Shown: positions 1 through 7,204, counted from the first letter of the stretch. The stretch is 14,369 nt of DNA from Lutispora sp041687175 (GCF_041687175.1 NZ_JAWLCK010000077.1:1-14369), one strand, 5' to 3'. Notes: a model not told the origin generated them from the sequence alone. Made by a program: numbers and translations.

Positions 1-35
1 TTTTCATAAATGTAATCCTTTGTACTTAAATTCAA
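1..35 (-). CDS. 5' end of an unidentified gene running off the left edge
   Basis: Only about eleven codons are inside the window, so the product cannot be identified. The reading frame begins at a TTG codon (33-35), preceded by a perfect AGGAGG (plus-strand 43-48) with a 7-base spacer, and encodes M-N-L-S-T-K-D-Y-I-Y-E with no stop before the edge. It lies 42 bases beyond the spoIVFB stop and on the same strand, so it looks like the next gene of the same operon. From general knowledge, a radical SAM protein gene often follows spoIVFB in Clostridia; that identity is a guess and nothing in these few residues proves it. Confidence 0.45.
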   Translation of the reverse strand, partial: MNLSTKDYIYE

Positions 36-77
36 AATTAATCCTCCTATTTTTCTTAACTTACCACTATCAGTAAA

Positions 78-908
78 CTACTTCACTATATCCTTTATTT
101 TACCATAGTATCCGTATTTCAAAAAGCCATCCATAATATCCGCTTCACAGAGTTCCTTTACCACCTCTCCTTTTTCATTGAACACCATAACCCTGCAAAT
201 ATTCCCTGGGCTGAATTGTTCAACAATGCTTCTAATATATGTTTCTTCAGAAACATTTAATTGCCTTACATGCAGGTTATGAAGCCTCTTTACCTTTTTA
301 TTATTTCTATTTAGCAGATATATATAAGAACAGTTTTTTTCTTCTCTCAATGCGCCAAGAAATATGAAGAAAGCCACAGTCATATAGCTTATGGTTATTT
401 GTCTATTAAGTATCAAGCTTATATTATATAGCAGGATAAGTATAGAAAGAATCTTTCCTGATCTGGTCATAAATTTGGTAGCACATTTATAACTATGTTT
501 TGATAAGAGCAGATTTCTTACAATACTTCCCCCATCCAAAGGTAGTGCTGGAACAAGATTGAACAAAAAAAGAGCTGTATTATATTTTATTATTGTGCTG
601 CTCAAGGATAAATGCTTGCCAAAAAAATAAAAAGCTATAGCAATTAGCATGCTTATAAAAGGTCCGCCTAAGGCAACAAAAAGCTCTATTCGTCCTCCAT
701 ATTTTGAAATGTTCTCCGTATAAGCAATTCCCCCAAAGGGGTAGAGCTGTATCTCCAACACCTGGATATTAAAAAACTTAGCTATTATAATATGTCCCAA
801 CTCATGTAGCAGCACACTGAAAAAAATGACTAAAGCATTTTGCCAAAAGCCTAAATATGTGCTTATAAATAAAAAAAGGATAAAAGATATATTTATTTTT
901 ATCCTCAC
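78..908 (-). CDS. spoIVFB: Stage IV sporulation protein FB, M50 site-2-type intramembrane metalloprotease
   Basis: Polytopic membrane zinc protease of about 276 residues. The HExxH motif is at H35-E36-x-x-H39 inside the second hydrophobic segment, and the third zinc ligand is D125 in the N-x-x-P-x-x-P-L-D-G-G motif (116-127). Residues 1-32, 74-97 and 105-125 are strongly hydrophobic. The soluble tail from about 200 to 276 fits the CBS-like regulatory domain of the family. In Bacillus subtilis SpoIVFB sits in the outer forespore membrane and cuts pro-sigma-K; that this copy does the same is inference from motif, length and position. The start is GTG at 908, because GGGAGG lies 8 bases upstream; a nearby ATG is in another frame and meets a stop at once. 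It starts 20 bases after the M23-domain gene, its expected partner. Confidence 0.9.
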   Translation of the reverse strand: MRIKINISFILFLFISTYLGFWQNALVIFFSVLLHELGHIIIAKFFNIQVLEIQLYPFGGIAYTENISKYGGRIELFVALGGPFISMLIAIAFYFFGKHLSLSSTIIKYNTALFLFNLVPALPLDGGSIVRNLLLSKHSYKCATKFMTRSGKILSILILLYNISLILNRQITISYMTVAFFIFLGALREEKNCSYIYLLNRNNKKVKRLHNLHVRQLNVSEETYIRSIVEQFSPGNICRVMVFNEKGEVVKELCEADIMDGFLKYGYYGKIKDIVK

Positions 909-928
909 AACATGAACCTCCCAATTAA

Positions 929-1663
929 TCAGGGATTGTCTATTTTATCTAATGGGTTAACCGGTATATCATTTTCCCAGATTTCAAAATGCAGATGGAC
1001 TCCCGAAGATAACCCTGTATCACCCACTTCGGCAATTATATCCCCTTGCTCGATTCTCTGGTTCTTTTGTGCAATAATCTTTGAACAATGAGCATATAGT
1101 GTTTTATACTCACCATTTACTATCCAGATATATTTGCCCAAAGTGGGGTCTTCTCCCGTTTCGGTAACGATACCCGCCATGGAAGCCTTTATTTTATCTC
1201 CGTATTCGCCAGAAATATCTATTCCGTTATGCTCCCTCACAGTATTAAATACAGGATGTACTCTTTGTCCAAATTCAGAGGTTATTTCACCTTCAATGGG
1301 CATTATAAATAAACTATTGCCGCTGACAGGCAGAGAAGGAGCTTCTTTCTCCAAATCATTTCCGTCCTGCAATATTTTAGTACCATCTATGACATCCATC
1401 ACACTTTGGAAATCAACCTTCCAATTTATAACTCTTTTAATACCTAGAGTAAAGTTCTTAGCAATATTAATATTGATACTGTTAATGAGCAGAACAAAGG
1501 CCAGTATAATAAGGGAGGTAAATATTTGAAGAAGCAATTTGTCAAGAAAACTCTTATCCTTGCCAATCCTAGGCCGGAACATATCTCCCATCTTTCTATA
1601 CTCATTTATGTATCTTGGTCTAGGTATATTATCATTATTAAAGTTGAAGCTGTCGTTATCCAT
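929..1663 (-). CDS. spoIVFA: Membrane-anchored M23 (LytM-type) peptidase-domain protein, SpoIVFA-like
   Basis: A protein of 244 residues with a polar N-terminal tail, one membrane segment (about 43-65), a linker, and a C-terminal M23/LytM domain (about 118-240). All usual M23 residues are visible: H145 and D149 in H-N-G-I-D, H192 in L-Y-A-H, and H223/H225 in the HLH motif. The gene directly precedes spoIVFB, the position of spoIVFA, whose product holds SpoIVFB inactive until it is cleaved by SpoIVB. The open frame extends to an ATG at 1678, but that ATG lies at the edge of GGAGGAGG (1669-1676), which is spaced about 5-6 bases from the ATG at 1663, so I take the inner start. The symbol rests on context; a SpoIIQ-like or general cell-wall endopeptidase is the alternative. 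Confidence 0.75.
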   Translation of the reverse strand: MDNDSFNFNNDNIPRPRYINEYRKMGDMFRPRIGKDKSFLDKLLLQIFTSLIILAFVLLINSININIAKNFTLGIKRVINWKVDFQSVMDVIDGTKILQDGNDLEKEAPSLPVSGNSLFIMPIEGEITSEFGQRVHPVFNTVREHNGIDISGEYGDKIKASMAGIVTETGEDPTLGKYIWIVNGEYKTLYAHCSKIIAQKNQRIEQGDIIAEVGDTGLSSGVHLHFEIWENDIPVNPLDKIDNP

Positions 1664-1723
1664 AATATCCTCCTCCATTGTTTTTTCTCTAATATATATG
1701 GGTCAAGGAGGATAATTATGCCT

Positions 1724-2008
1724 CTATCGGATATTTTCTTTCATCTTCTTTATCGGAATATTAGCCACTAAGGCAGGTATGGTAGAATTATCACTATCTC
1801 TCTTTGTTCGAGTCAGCTTAAATTCTAAACCTGTCTCATCAATTTCAATATAGTCTGTGATCACATTCATTATTTCACCTTTTATCATTTCCAGAAATTG
1901 AGGAGACACATTGGCTCTGTCATGTATTAAAAGGAGTTGAAGTCTTTCTTTTGCGATATCTTTGCTATTATTGCTTTCTCCTTTATTAAAAAGCCTAAAC
2001 AAGTCCAT
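1724..2008 (-). CDS. minE: Cell division topological specificity factor MinE
   Basis: A 94-residue protein, close to the usual MinE length. The N-terminal hydrophobic stretch M-D-L-F-R-L-F can contact membrane, and A-K-E-R-L-Q-L-L-L-I-H-D-R (19-31) is the MinD-contacting segment typical of the family; the rest fits the beta-sheet dimerisation domain. MinE stimulates MinD ATP hydrolysis, which drives MinCD off the membrane and sets the oscillation that keeps FtsZ rings at mid-cell. The start ATG follows GGAGGAG at proper spacing. It is third in minC-minD-minE, 15 bases after minD. Confidence 0.95.
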   Translation of the reverse strand: MDLFRLFNKGESNNSKDIAKERLQLLLIHDRANVSPQFLEMIKGEIMNVITDYIEIDETGLEFKLTRTKRDSDNSTIPALVANIPIKKMKENIR

Positions 2009-2023
2009 TTATACTCCTCCATT

Positions 2024-2824
2024 CTATTTTTTTCTGAAACCAAAAACTTTTGCCAGCTTAGACATGAATCCTTCATCTGAGTCCAGATTCATGAATGGTA
2101 CATTCTCTCCTAGAATTCTTTTTACTATATTCTTGTAAGCTTGTCCTGCCAGGGATTTGCTATCTGATATGGCAGGCTCTCCCCTATTGGTTGATACCAC
2201 TATGTACTCATCGTCAGGAATTACCCCTAGAAGATCAATAGCAAGAATATCAACCATATCATCGATATTCATCATGTCTCCTCTTTTTACCATATCAATT
2301 TTAACTCTATTTATGATAAGCTGAGGATTCCTAAGACCATTTGCTTCCAAAAGGCCTATAATCCTGTCTGCATCTCTTACTGCCGATACCTCAGGTGTAG
2401 TTACTACAATGGATCTATTAGCTCCAACTATGGCATTTTTAAAACCCTGCTCTATCCCGGCGGGACAATCTACCAGTATATAGTCATATTCTTCTGCCAA
2501 TTCTTTAGTAAGCTTTAACATTTGCTCTGGATTTACCGCATTCTTGTCCTTGGTTTGTGCAGCAGGCATTAGATAAAGGTTGGGATATCTCTTATCTTTT
2601 ATAAGAGCTTGCTTCATTCTGCATATTCCATCTACTACATCAACGAGATCGTAAACAATCCTGTTTTCCAAGCCCATAACAACATCCAAATTTCTTAAGC
2701 CTATATCTGCATCCAGGAGAACTACACTTTTACCTTCCAGTGCCAAGCCAGTTCCTATGTTTGCAGTTGTAGTTGTCTTTCCAACGCCACCCTTACCCGA
2801 AGTTATTACTATTACTTCGCCCAT
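2024..2824 (-). CDS. minD: Septum site-determining ATPase MinD
   Basis: A 266-residue ParA/MinD-type ATPase. The deviant Walker A motif is at 10-18 (G-K-G-G-V-G-K-T-T) with signature Lys11 and Lys16, followed by L-L-D-A-D (36-40) and L-V-D-C-P (Walker B region). The C-terminus (about 252-266, S-K-L-A-K-V-F-G-F-R-K-K) is a short amphipathic basic helix that ends the protein, the membrane-targeting sequence of MinD. ATP-bound dimers bind membrane and recruit MinC; MinE releases them. The start ATG has GGAGG seven bases upstream. It follows minC by 29 bases. Confidence 0.97.
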   Translation of the reverse strand: MGEVIVITSGKGGVGKTTTTANIGTGLALEGKSVVLLDADIGLRNLDVVMGLENRIVYDLVDVVDGICRMKQALIKDKRYPNLYLMPAAQTKDKNAVNPEQMLKLTKELAEEYDYILVDCPAGIEQGFKNAIVGANRSIVVTTPEVSAVRDADRIIGLLEANGLRNPQLIINRVKIDMVKRGDMMNIDDMVDILAIDLLGVIPDDEYIVVSTNRGEPAISDSKSLAGQAYKNIVKRILGENVPFMNLDSDEGFMSKLAKVFGFRKK

Positions 2825-2853
2825 ATTATTACCTCCATTGCAAATTAATGAAA

Positions 2854-3519
2854 TTATTTTTTGCCCAGATAGGGTTCTACTATGATCATACCTTTTCTAA
2901 CTACTGCCATTTCAGGTACTTTCGATTTATACTGCTTTCCATCCGGCGGTCTGTTAATAATATCGCCAATCCTTAATTGCATAGGTTCCAGCCTGAATGC
3001 TGCTATGTATGTGTTATAATCACCCTGTGTACCAGAATGACCTGTGCCTCTCATATTTCCCATCACTATAATGCTTCCTGTGGCTTCCAAATAGGCACCT
3101 GGGTTTACATCTCCCAGCACTACTATGTTTCCATTGGCCTTAATCAATTGTCCTGATCTTATAGTACCTTTTATAAAAAGAGCTGTTTCTTCGTTTCCTA
3201 AAGATTGCTTAACAGGTTCGGGAATTAGTTGGCCTTTAGATTCTTCTTTAGAAAGTGCCGTACTTCTGCAAAGACTATCGTAGTCTCCTAAAAATTGCAT
3301 TCCGTATTGATTTTGCAATATGTCAACCAGTTCTTCATATTCTCCGGGGGTTAAGTTTTTACCCTTAAAATTAACTATTTTTGCCCCCTCAAAGAAGCGC
3401 TTAGATGGTTTAATCTTATTTTCCAGCTCGTGGATAATGTCGTCAAAGATCATTTCTTCTTTTAGCACTATGTACAATCCTTCTTTAGTTCCTTTAAATA
3501 CTATTGCATTGTCTTTCAT
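2854..3519 (-). CDS. minC: Septum site-determining protein MinC
   Basis: A 221-residue division inhibitor. The N-terminal half is the FtsZ-acting domain; the C-terminal half (about 110-221) is the beta-helical MinC_C domain, with R-S-G-Q, G-D-V-N-P-G-A and G-x-G-H-S-G motifs. It acts as the FtsZ-destabilising partner recruited by MinD. The open frame allows an ATG at 3525, but the GGGGG ribosome binding site (3527-3531) is then only one base away; it is seven bases from the in-frame ATG at 3519, so I use 3519 (M-K-D-N-A start). Upstream is the 690-bp repeat-rich gap, so this gene either has its own promoter there or is read through from the PBP2 gene. I saw no convincing promoter hexamers directly upstream. 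Confidence 0.93.
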   Translation of the reverse strand: MKDNAIVFKGTKEGLYIVLKEEMIFDDIIHELENKIKPSKRFFEGAKIVNFKGKNLTPGEYEELVDILQNQYGMQFLGDYDSLCRSTALSKEESKGQLIPEPVKQSLGNEETALFIKGTIRSGQLIKANGNIVVLGDVNPGAYLEATGSIIVMGNMRGTGHSGTQGDYNTYIAAFRLEPMQLRIGDIINRPPDGKQYKSKVPEMAVVRKGMIIVEPYLGKK

Positions 3520-3593
3520 CAGCATACCCCCATGAAGTTAACTATCATTATTAATTTCTTCAAATATTTTGTAATTCCTTCTTTTCTACGAGA

Positions 3594-3605
3594 TATTTCG
3601 AAATA
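3594..3605. repeat. 12-bp perfect palindrome upstream of minC
   Basis: The sequence TATTTCGAAATA is a perfect palindrome 75-86 bases upstream of the minC start and just outside the large inverted-repeat element. It has the size and symmetry of a dimeric repressor site, but no regulator is known from the window and an AT-rich palindrome of this length can arise by chance. Confidence 0.4.
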
Positions 3606-3643
3606 AAGAACACGGATTTACACGGAGGGTTCTTTTTTGAGAA

Positions 3644-3680
3644 CACTAAAGGGCACTAAAATTACACTAAAATACACTAG
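3644..3680 (+). repeat. Short tandem repeat, CACTAAA units
   Basis: The unit CACTAAA occurs at 3644-3650 and 3654-3660, then again with small changes as ACACTAAA (3663-3670) and ACACTAG (3674-3680). The spacing is about 10-11 bases, one DNA helical turn. The first two units recur in inverse at 4032-4048. It lies in the left arm of the large inverted-repeat element. Confidence 0.6.
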
Positions 3681-3693
3681 ACTGCTACTTAAA

Positions 3694-3930
3694 TACTGTA
3701 GCTAAATGGAATAAGCATATGTGCAGTTCACAAAGGTATTGATTTTAGTAACTCTAAAGCTCACATCCTAACAAAAATCTAACGCCTCCCAAAGGGCGTC
3801 CTGCCCTGGAAGGCTTGGGCACCATCCGTGCTGCCCATACGATTTTTCTAAGGACATTTCGCTAAGAGTTACAGGTAAAATCAATAAATATGTTCACTTG
3901 CACATATGCTTATTCTTTAGTTACTGTGGC
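3694..3930. repeat. Long imperfect hairpin inside the element
   Basis: Left arm 3694-3780 and right arm 3839-3930 are inverted copies. Perfect blocks are 3709-3725 with 3899-3915 (17 bp), 3737-3747 with 3876-3886 (11 bp), 3748-3755 with 3865-3872 (8 bp) and 3773-3779 with 3841-3847 (7 bp), in the same order, separated by small bulges and mismatched stretches. The outer portion (3694-3706 with 3918-3930) still matches at about 10 of 13 positions. Such a length cannot be chance. Confidence 0.85.
3780..3840. repeat. GC-rich double-hairpin loop
   Basis: The apical 60 bases of the long hairpin are about 65% G+C in AT-rich surroundings and hold two local hairpins. The first pairs GCCTCC (3784-3789) with GGAAGGC (3808-3814, one bulged A) and, inside it, AGGGC (3793-3797) with GCCCT (3803-3807). 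The second pairs TGGGCA (3816-3821) with TGCCCA (3832-3837). The composition suggests an origin different from the arms. Confidence 0.7.
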
Positions 3931-3963
3931 CTACTTATGTACCTTAGAACGATATAGTAAGTC

Positions 3964-4026
3964 CATATGAGATATGTGATGAAGATATTTTGCGAGCTCT
4001 TTTATCTAAATCGCATATCTCATATG
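3964..4026. repeat. 16-bp side hairpin with 31-base loop
   Basis: CATATGAGATATGTGA (3964-3979) pairs with TCGCATATCTCATATG (4011-4026) at 15 positions, plus one T/G position that would be a U-G wobble if the plus strand were RNA. The loop can extend the stem internally (AGATA near 3983 with TATCT near 4004). It sits between the long hairpin and the right terminal arm. Confidence 0.75.
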
Positions 4027-4083
4027 AACGCTTTAGTGTCCTCTAGTGGTTTCAAAAAAACCGCAGTGTAAATCCGTGTTCTC

Positions 4084-4202
4084 CAAATGACCCAAAAGGA
4101 ATACCCTAGTTCTCGTGTCACGCATCACGAGTCACGAGTCAAGACCTAAGAGGAATCCCCCAGGCGACGCAGCGCGCAGCAAGACTCATTAGGAATACCC
4201 CA
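4084..4202. repeat. Three degenerate 23-bp repeats with GGAATACCCC core
   Basis: Copies at 4140-4162 and 4180-4202 are both 23 bases, begin CAAGAC, contain AGGAAT and end CCCCA, and match at 18 of 23 positions with a 40-base period. A weaker third copy at about 4084-4108 carries AGGAATACCC. The last copy ends six bases from the PBP2 stop codon. The stretch 4163-4180 between copies two and three is very GC-rich. I see no gene here. Confidence 0.65.
4117..4144 (+). repeat. Heptamer tandem array, GTCACGA units
   Basis: Four seven-base units follow each other: GTCACGC, ATCACGA, GTCACGA and GTCAAGA. CTCGTG just before it (4112-4117) can pair with CACGAG (4126-4131 or 4133-4138). It runs into the second 23-bp repeat, so the two patterns share bases. 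Seven-base arrays of this sort mark slippage or rearrangement in intergenic DNA. Confidence 0.65.
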
Positions 4203-4207
4203 TAGCT

Positions 4208-6688
4208 TTACGGCTGCAATTCATTATACGGCATAATGTGATCTAAAACGTCATCTGAAGCCAAATATTCTTCTATTATTGCCCGGGCAATAGGAGCAGC
4301 CCCGCTTCCATAACCCCCCTGGAATACAACTGCTACCACAGCTATCTCTGGTTTCTCATAAGGAGCAAATGCAACAAACCATGAATGGTCATTATAATCT
4401 ACATATAACTTAGGATTATTTATAGGATCTGGTCTATACTTTCCTGCTTCCGCTGTACCTGTTTTACCGGCAACAGTCACTTTACTGCCAAGAAAAGTAC
4501 TCCTTGCTGTTCCGCCTGATTCAGTAGTAACAGCAAACATTCCTCGTCTTATTGCTGCTAAATCTTCAGGATCAACATCTAGTTTCTGTACTACTTCCGG
4601 TTTCTTCTCTAGTTTCACTGTTCCGTCATAAGATATGACCTTGCTTACTATATAGGGCTTATATCTTGTACCTCCATTAGCTATTGTAGCAACATAGGAT
4701 GCAAGCTGCAATGGAGTTACATTGTTTAAACCCTGACCAATTGCAGCATTTAGAACATCTCCCGGTCGATATTTGCTTTCTGTTACATACCAAATTATCC
4801 TATCGATCTGATTGTCGTCTGTCACTCCTAATTCTCTAATACGATTCCTCATTTCTCTGTAGAACAAGTAGTTTGTCTGGCCTTCTTCAGGTTTTTCGTA
4901 AATCATAGCCTTTATCTTATTCTTTGCATCTTCATCTTGCAGCTTCACAGTATATGTTAAATAGCTTTCTATATATCCTTCATAAAGTTTTTGCTTATGC
5001 TTGGGGCCTTCCACCATACCCTTTGACTCAAAGGGTAGTTCTATTCCGGTATATTGACCAAAGCCAAAGGCTTCTGCATACTTTTCAAACAATTCTCCTC
5101 CAAGCCTTCTTCCTGTTTCATAGAAATAGCTGTTGCAGGATACTTTAATTGCTTTAAGCAAATTAGTAGCTCCATGAACTGCACCGTGAGAATCTGATGG
5201 AGAAATACCTGGCACTCCTGTGTACCTTCCTCTGCATATTATGGATTCCAATATGCTAATTTTATCCTCTGTAAGCCCTGCTGTGGCTGTAAGCATTTTA
5301 AAAGTTGAACCAGGAGGTAGAGGGTAGGATATAGCATTGTTTATCAATGGTTTGGGTGCATATCTATCATCAGTTGTGGGTTGTAATGAAGCCCAGTCTT
5401 TATTGCTGATGCCTGAAGCAAATAAGTTTGGATCAAATTTTGGTTCACTCGCCATAGCCAATATTTCCCCTGTATTTACATCTATAGCTACTACAGCACC
5501 AGAAAAAGTCTGCGGATATGGTTTCTTGTTTCTTGCTTCCTCAATAGCCTTTTTCAAGGATTCTTCTGCAACTTTTTGCAGTTTGCTAGCCATGGTTAAT
5601 ACTACTGTATCTCCCGGAGTTGGTTCAATTTCATCAATTGTAGCTATTAATGTACCCCTTGCATCTACTTCTATCTGCATTGAACCATCTGTACCCTTTA
5701 AATACTCTTCCATACTATATTCAATTCCAGATTTGCCTATCATATCCTTAGGAGTATAACCCTTCTCCATAAGCTCCTCCAGATCTGAGCTTATCTTTCC
5801 CAGATATCCTAATATGTGAGATGCAAAATCTCCGTTTGGATAATAACGCAAGGGTTTATGCATTATCTGAACCCCAGGCAGAAATATTTTGTTCTCTTCA
5901 ATCATGGCTCTTGTCTCATCGCTTATGTTAGTAGCTATTTCTATGGGTTCGTAGGCAGGATATTTATTTTGTTTCAATAGGTATTTTACTGCCATTATCT
6001 TTCTGGCTTGTTCTACTGAGTATTTAGTCATATCAATCTTGTATTTTTCCGCAAGTTTGCTGAATACATTCCAGGCAGTATCATCCTCTTCAAATCCATT
6101 GTTTTTTTTCCATTTTATTTCTTCTTTTTTAAAACTATACTGATATTCATCAATCTTAAAAGGAAGCTCAACTTCATATTCATCTTGCAGTATGGAGTAA
6201 GCTTCTATATCAATGGTATCTATTGTAATATTATAATCTTCCCTCAATTTCCTGAAAGCTTCTTCGGGGGTAGCATCTACAGGAATATTATACTTTTGTT
6301 TCCACTGCAGCTCTTCATCTTGAAAGTTAAATCTTATAGGGTTTAAAAGAATGGGAATTTCATCTTTATATTTATCATCGTTTTGCTCCAGAATATTTAC
6401 CACCGCCAGAGCAATATCATTGACTGTTTCATCAGGTACATCGGTTTTAAGGATGCTTAAAGAATAACTTTGTTTGTTTCCAGCTAGAATCTTTCCATAT
6501 CTATCGACTATATTACCTCTGTTGGCTGTTATATTTATGTTTCTTGTTCTCACTGTTTCAGATCTTTGCTTATAATAATCCCCTTTTACTATCTGCAAAT
6601 CAGCTAGCTTAAAAATCATAAATATAAATATCATAAGCGTAATCAGTTTTATAATATTTAATCGATTACTAAAATACTTCTTCAACAT
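4208..6688 (-). CDS. mrdA: Penicillin-binding protein 2, class B peptidoglycan transpeptidase for cell elongation
   Basis: An 826-residue class B PBP. A single membrane anchor (about 12-33) is followed by the class B motif R-G-N-I-V-D-R-Y-G (57-65), the dimerisation region, and the transpeptidase domain (about 390-815). The catalytic set is complete: S461-T-F-K464, S517-C-N519 and K742-T-G744. It cross-links new lateral wall peptidoglycan with the MreBCD/RodA elongasome, which matches its place 15 bases after mreD. Residues 110-154 and 174-218 form a gapless internal duplication with offset 64 (W129/W193, F145/F209, Y152/Y216). Start is ATG with AAGGTGAT upstream. SpoVD or PBP3-type functions are less likely because of the mre neighbours. 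I see no good intrinsic terminator after the stop, only the repeat gap. Confidence 0.94.
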   Translation of the reverse strand: MLKKYFSNRLNIIKLITLMIFIFMIFKLADLQIVKGDYYKQRSETVRTRNINITANRGNIVDRYGKILAGNKQSYSLSILKTDVPDETVNDIALAVVNILEQNDDKYKDEIPILLNPIRFNFQDEELQWKQKYNIPVDATPEEAFRKLREDYNITIDTIDIEAYSILQDEYEVELPFKIDEYQYSFKKEEIKWKKNNGFEEDDTAWNVFSKLAEKYKIDMTKYSVEQARKIMAVKYLLKQNKYPAYEPIEIATNISDETRAMIEENKIFLPGVQIMHKPLRYYPNGDFASHILGYLGKISSDLEELMEKGYTPKDMIGKSGIEYSMEEYLKGTDGSMQIEVDARGTLIATIDEIEPTPGDTVVLTMASKLQKVAEESLKKAIEEARNKKPYPQTFSGAVVAIDVNTGEILAMASEPKFDPNLFASGISNKDWASLQPTTDDRYAPKPLINNAISYPLPPGSTFKMLTATAGLTEDKISILESIICRGRYTGVPGISPSDSHGAVHGATNLLKAIKVSCNSYFYETGRRLGGELFEKYAEAFGFGQYTGIELPFESKGMVEGPKHKQKLYEGYIESYLTYTVKLQDEDAKNKIKAMIYEKPEEGQTNYLFYREMRNRIRELGVTDDNQIDRIIWYVTESKYRPGDVLNAAIGQGLNNVTPLQLASYVATIANGGTRYKPYIVSKVISYDGTVKLEKKPEVVQKLDVDPEDLAAIRRGMFAVTTESGGTARSTFLGSKVTVAGKTGTAEAGKYRPDPINNPKLYVDYNDHSWFVAFAPYEKPEIAVVAVVFQGGYGSGAAPIARAIIEEYLASDDVLDHIMPYNELQP

Positions 6689-6703
6689 CCTCTTATCACC
6701 TTA

Positions 6704-7204
6704 TCAATATATTTTATTGTTCATAAACTCTTTTTCATCTAACCTTAGTAATAACCTGTAAATTATTGGTCCTAATATGGCATTATATATACCCTGGGGA
6801 ATCATTATGTTCATTAAAGCATGAGTATAGGAGACTTGGTTTTTTGTAAAATATGCAATTAGAAAGAACATATGCTGATAAATAAAAACAGCACCTATGT
6901 TAAAGACGATTGATGGTATATAACTATCTTTAAATACGTTTTCGTTGGATTGCCCTATCAGGTATCCTGTTAACATGTATGCAAGGCCGTTCACTCCTAT
7001 TGCATTGCCATAAAATATATCCTGAAGCAATCCTGAGGCAAGTCCAATAAACCCACCAAATCCGCTTCCTCTCATTATGGCATAGGATGTGATTAAGATA
7101 ATTGTAAAATCCGGCTTTACCCCAAAAACTCTCGTATATTGGAAAAGAGTAGATTCCAATATAAAATTCACAAAAATGATAAGACCTATAACTAAAATTC
7201 TCAC
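6704..7204 (-). CDS. mreD: Rod shape-determining protein MreD
   Basis: A 166-residue, almost wholly hydrophobic protein with about five to six membrane segments, beginning M-R-I-L-V-I-G-L-I-I-F, with the family's G-x-x-x-G-L-L-Q-D-I-F-Y-G pattern (about 56-70). MreD is an inner-membrane member of the elongasome. The start is GTG at 7204, supported by AGGAG at a 7-base spacing. Identification rests on topology, that motif and its place between mreC and the PBP2 gene; mreD sequences diverge quickly. Confidence 0.88.
   Translation of the reverse strand: MRILVIGLIIFVNFILESTLFQYTRVFGVKPDFTIILITSYAIMRGSGFGGFIGLASGLLQDIFYGNAIGVNGLAYMLTGYLIGQSNENVFKDSYIPSIVFNIGAVFIYQHMFFLIAYFTKNQVSYTHALMNIMIPQGIYNAILGPIIYRLLLRLDEKEFMNNKIY

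Larger units (their letters stand above)
3607..4082. repeat. Nested inverted-repeat element filling the PBP2-minC gap
   Basis: The outermost 17 bases (3607-3623, AGAACACGGATTTACAC) are perfectly repeated in inverse at 4066-4082. Further in, 3644-3660 and 4032-4048 pair at 15 of 17 positions, so the imperfect terminal arms are about 53 bp. Inside are a long imperfect hairpin (3694-3930) and a separate 16-bp hairpin (3964-4026). The whole could fold as a branched, cloverleaf-like single strand. It has no open frame that looks like a gene and no transposase. I see no convincing target-site duplication. It may be a non-autonomous (MITE-like) element, an accretion of extragenic repeats, or a structured RNA; strand cannot be decided because wobble-compatible differences occur in both senses. 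Confidence 0.75.

Noticed and set aside
1720..1771. A 17-codon plus-strand frame with a perfect AAGGAGG before its ATG, overlapping the 3' end of minE
   Set aside because: Too short and antisense to a conserved gene; no promoter or relative known to me, so the ribosome binding site match is probably chance.
3607..4082. tRNA, riboswitch or group II intron as an explanation for the folded element
   Set aside because: No anticodon arm with CCA-type ends, no recognisable aptamer core and no intron domain V-like sequence could be found by eye.
3601..4088. AAAT near both ends of the element as a target-site duplication
   Set aside because: Only four AT-rich bases and not exactly abutting the ends, easily chance.
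3644..4202. CRISPR array
   Set aside because: Repeats are short, degenerate and of several kinds, spacers are not uniform, and no cas gene is near.
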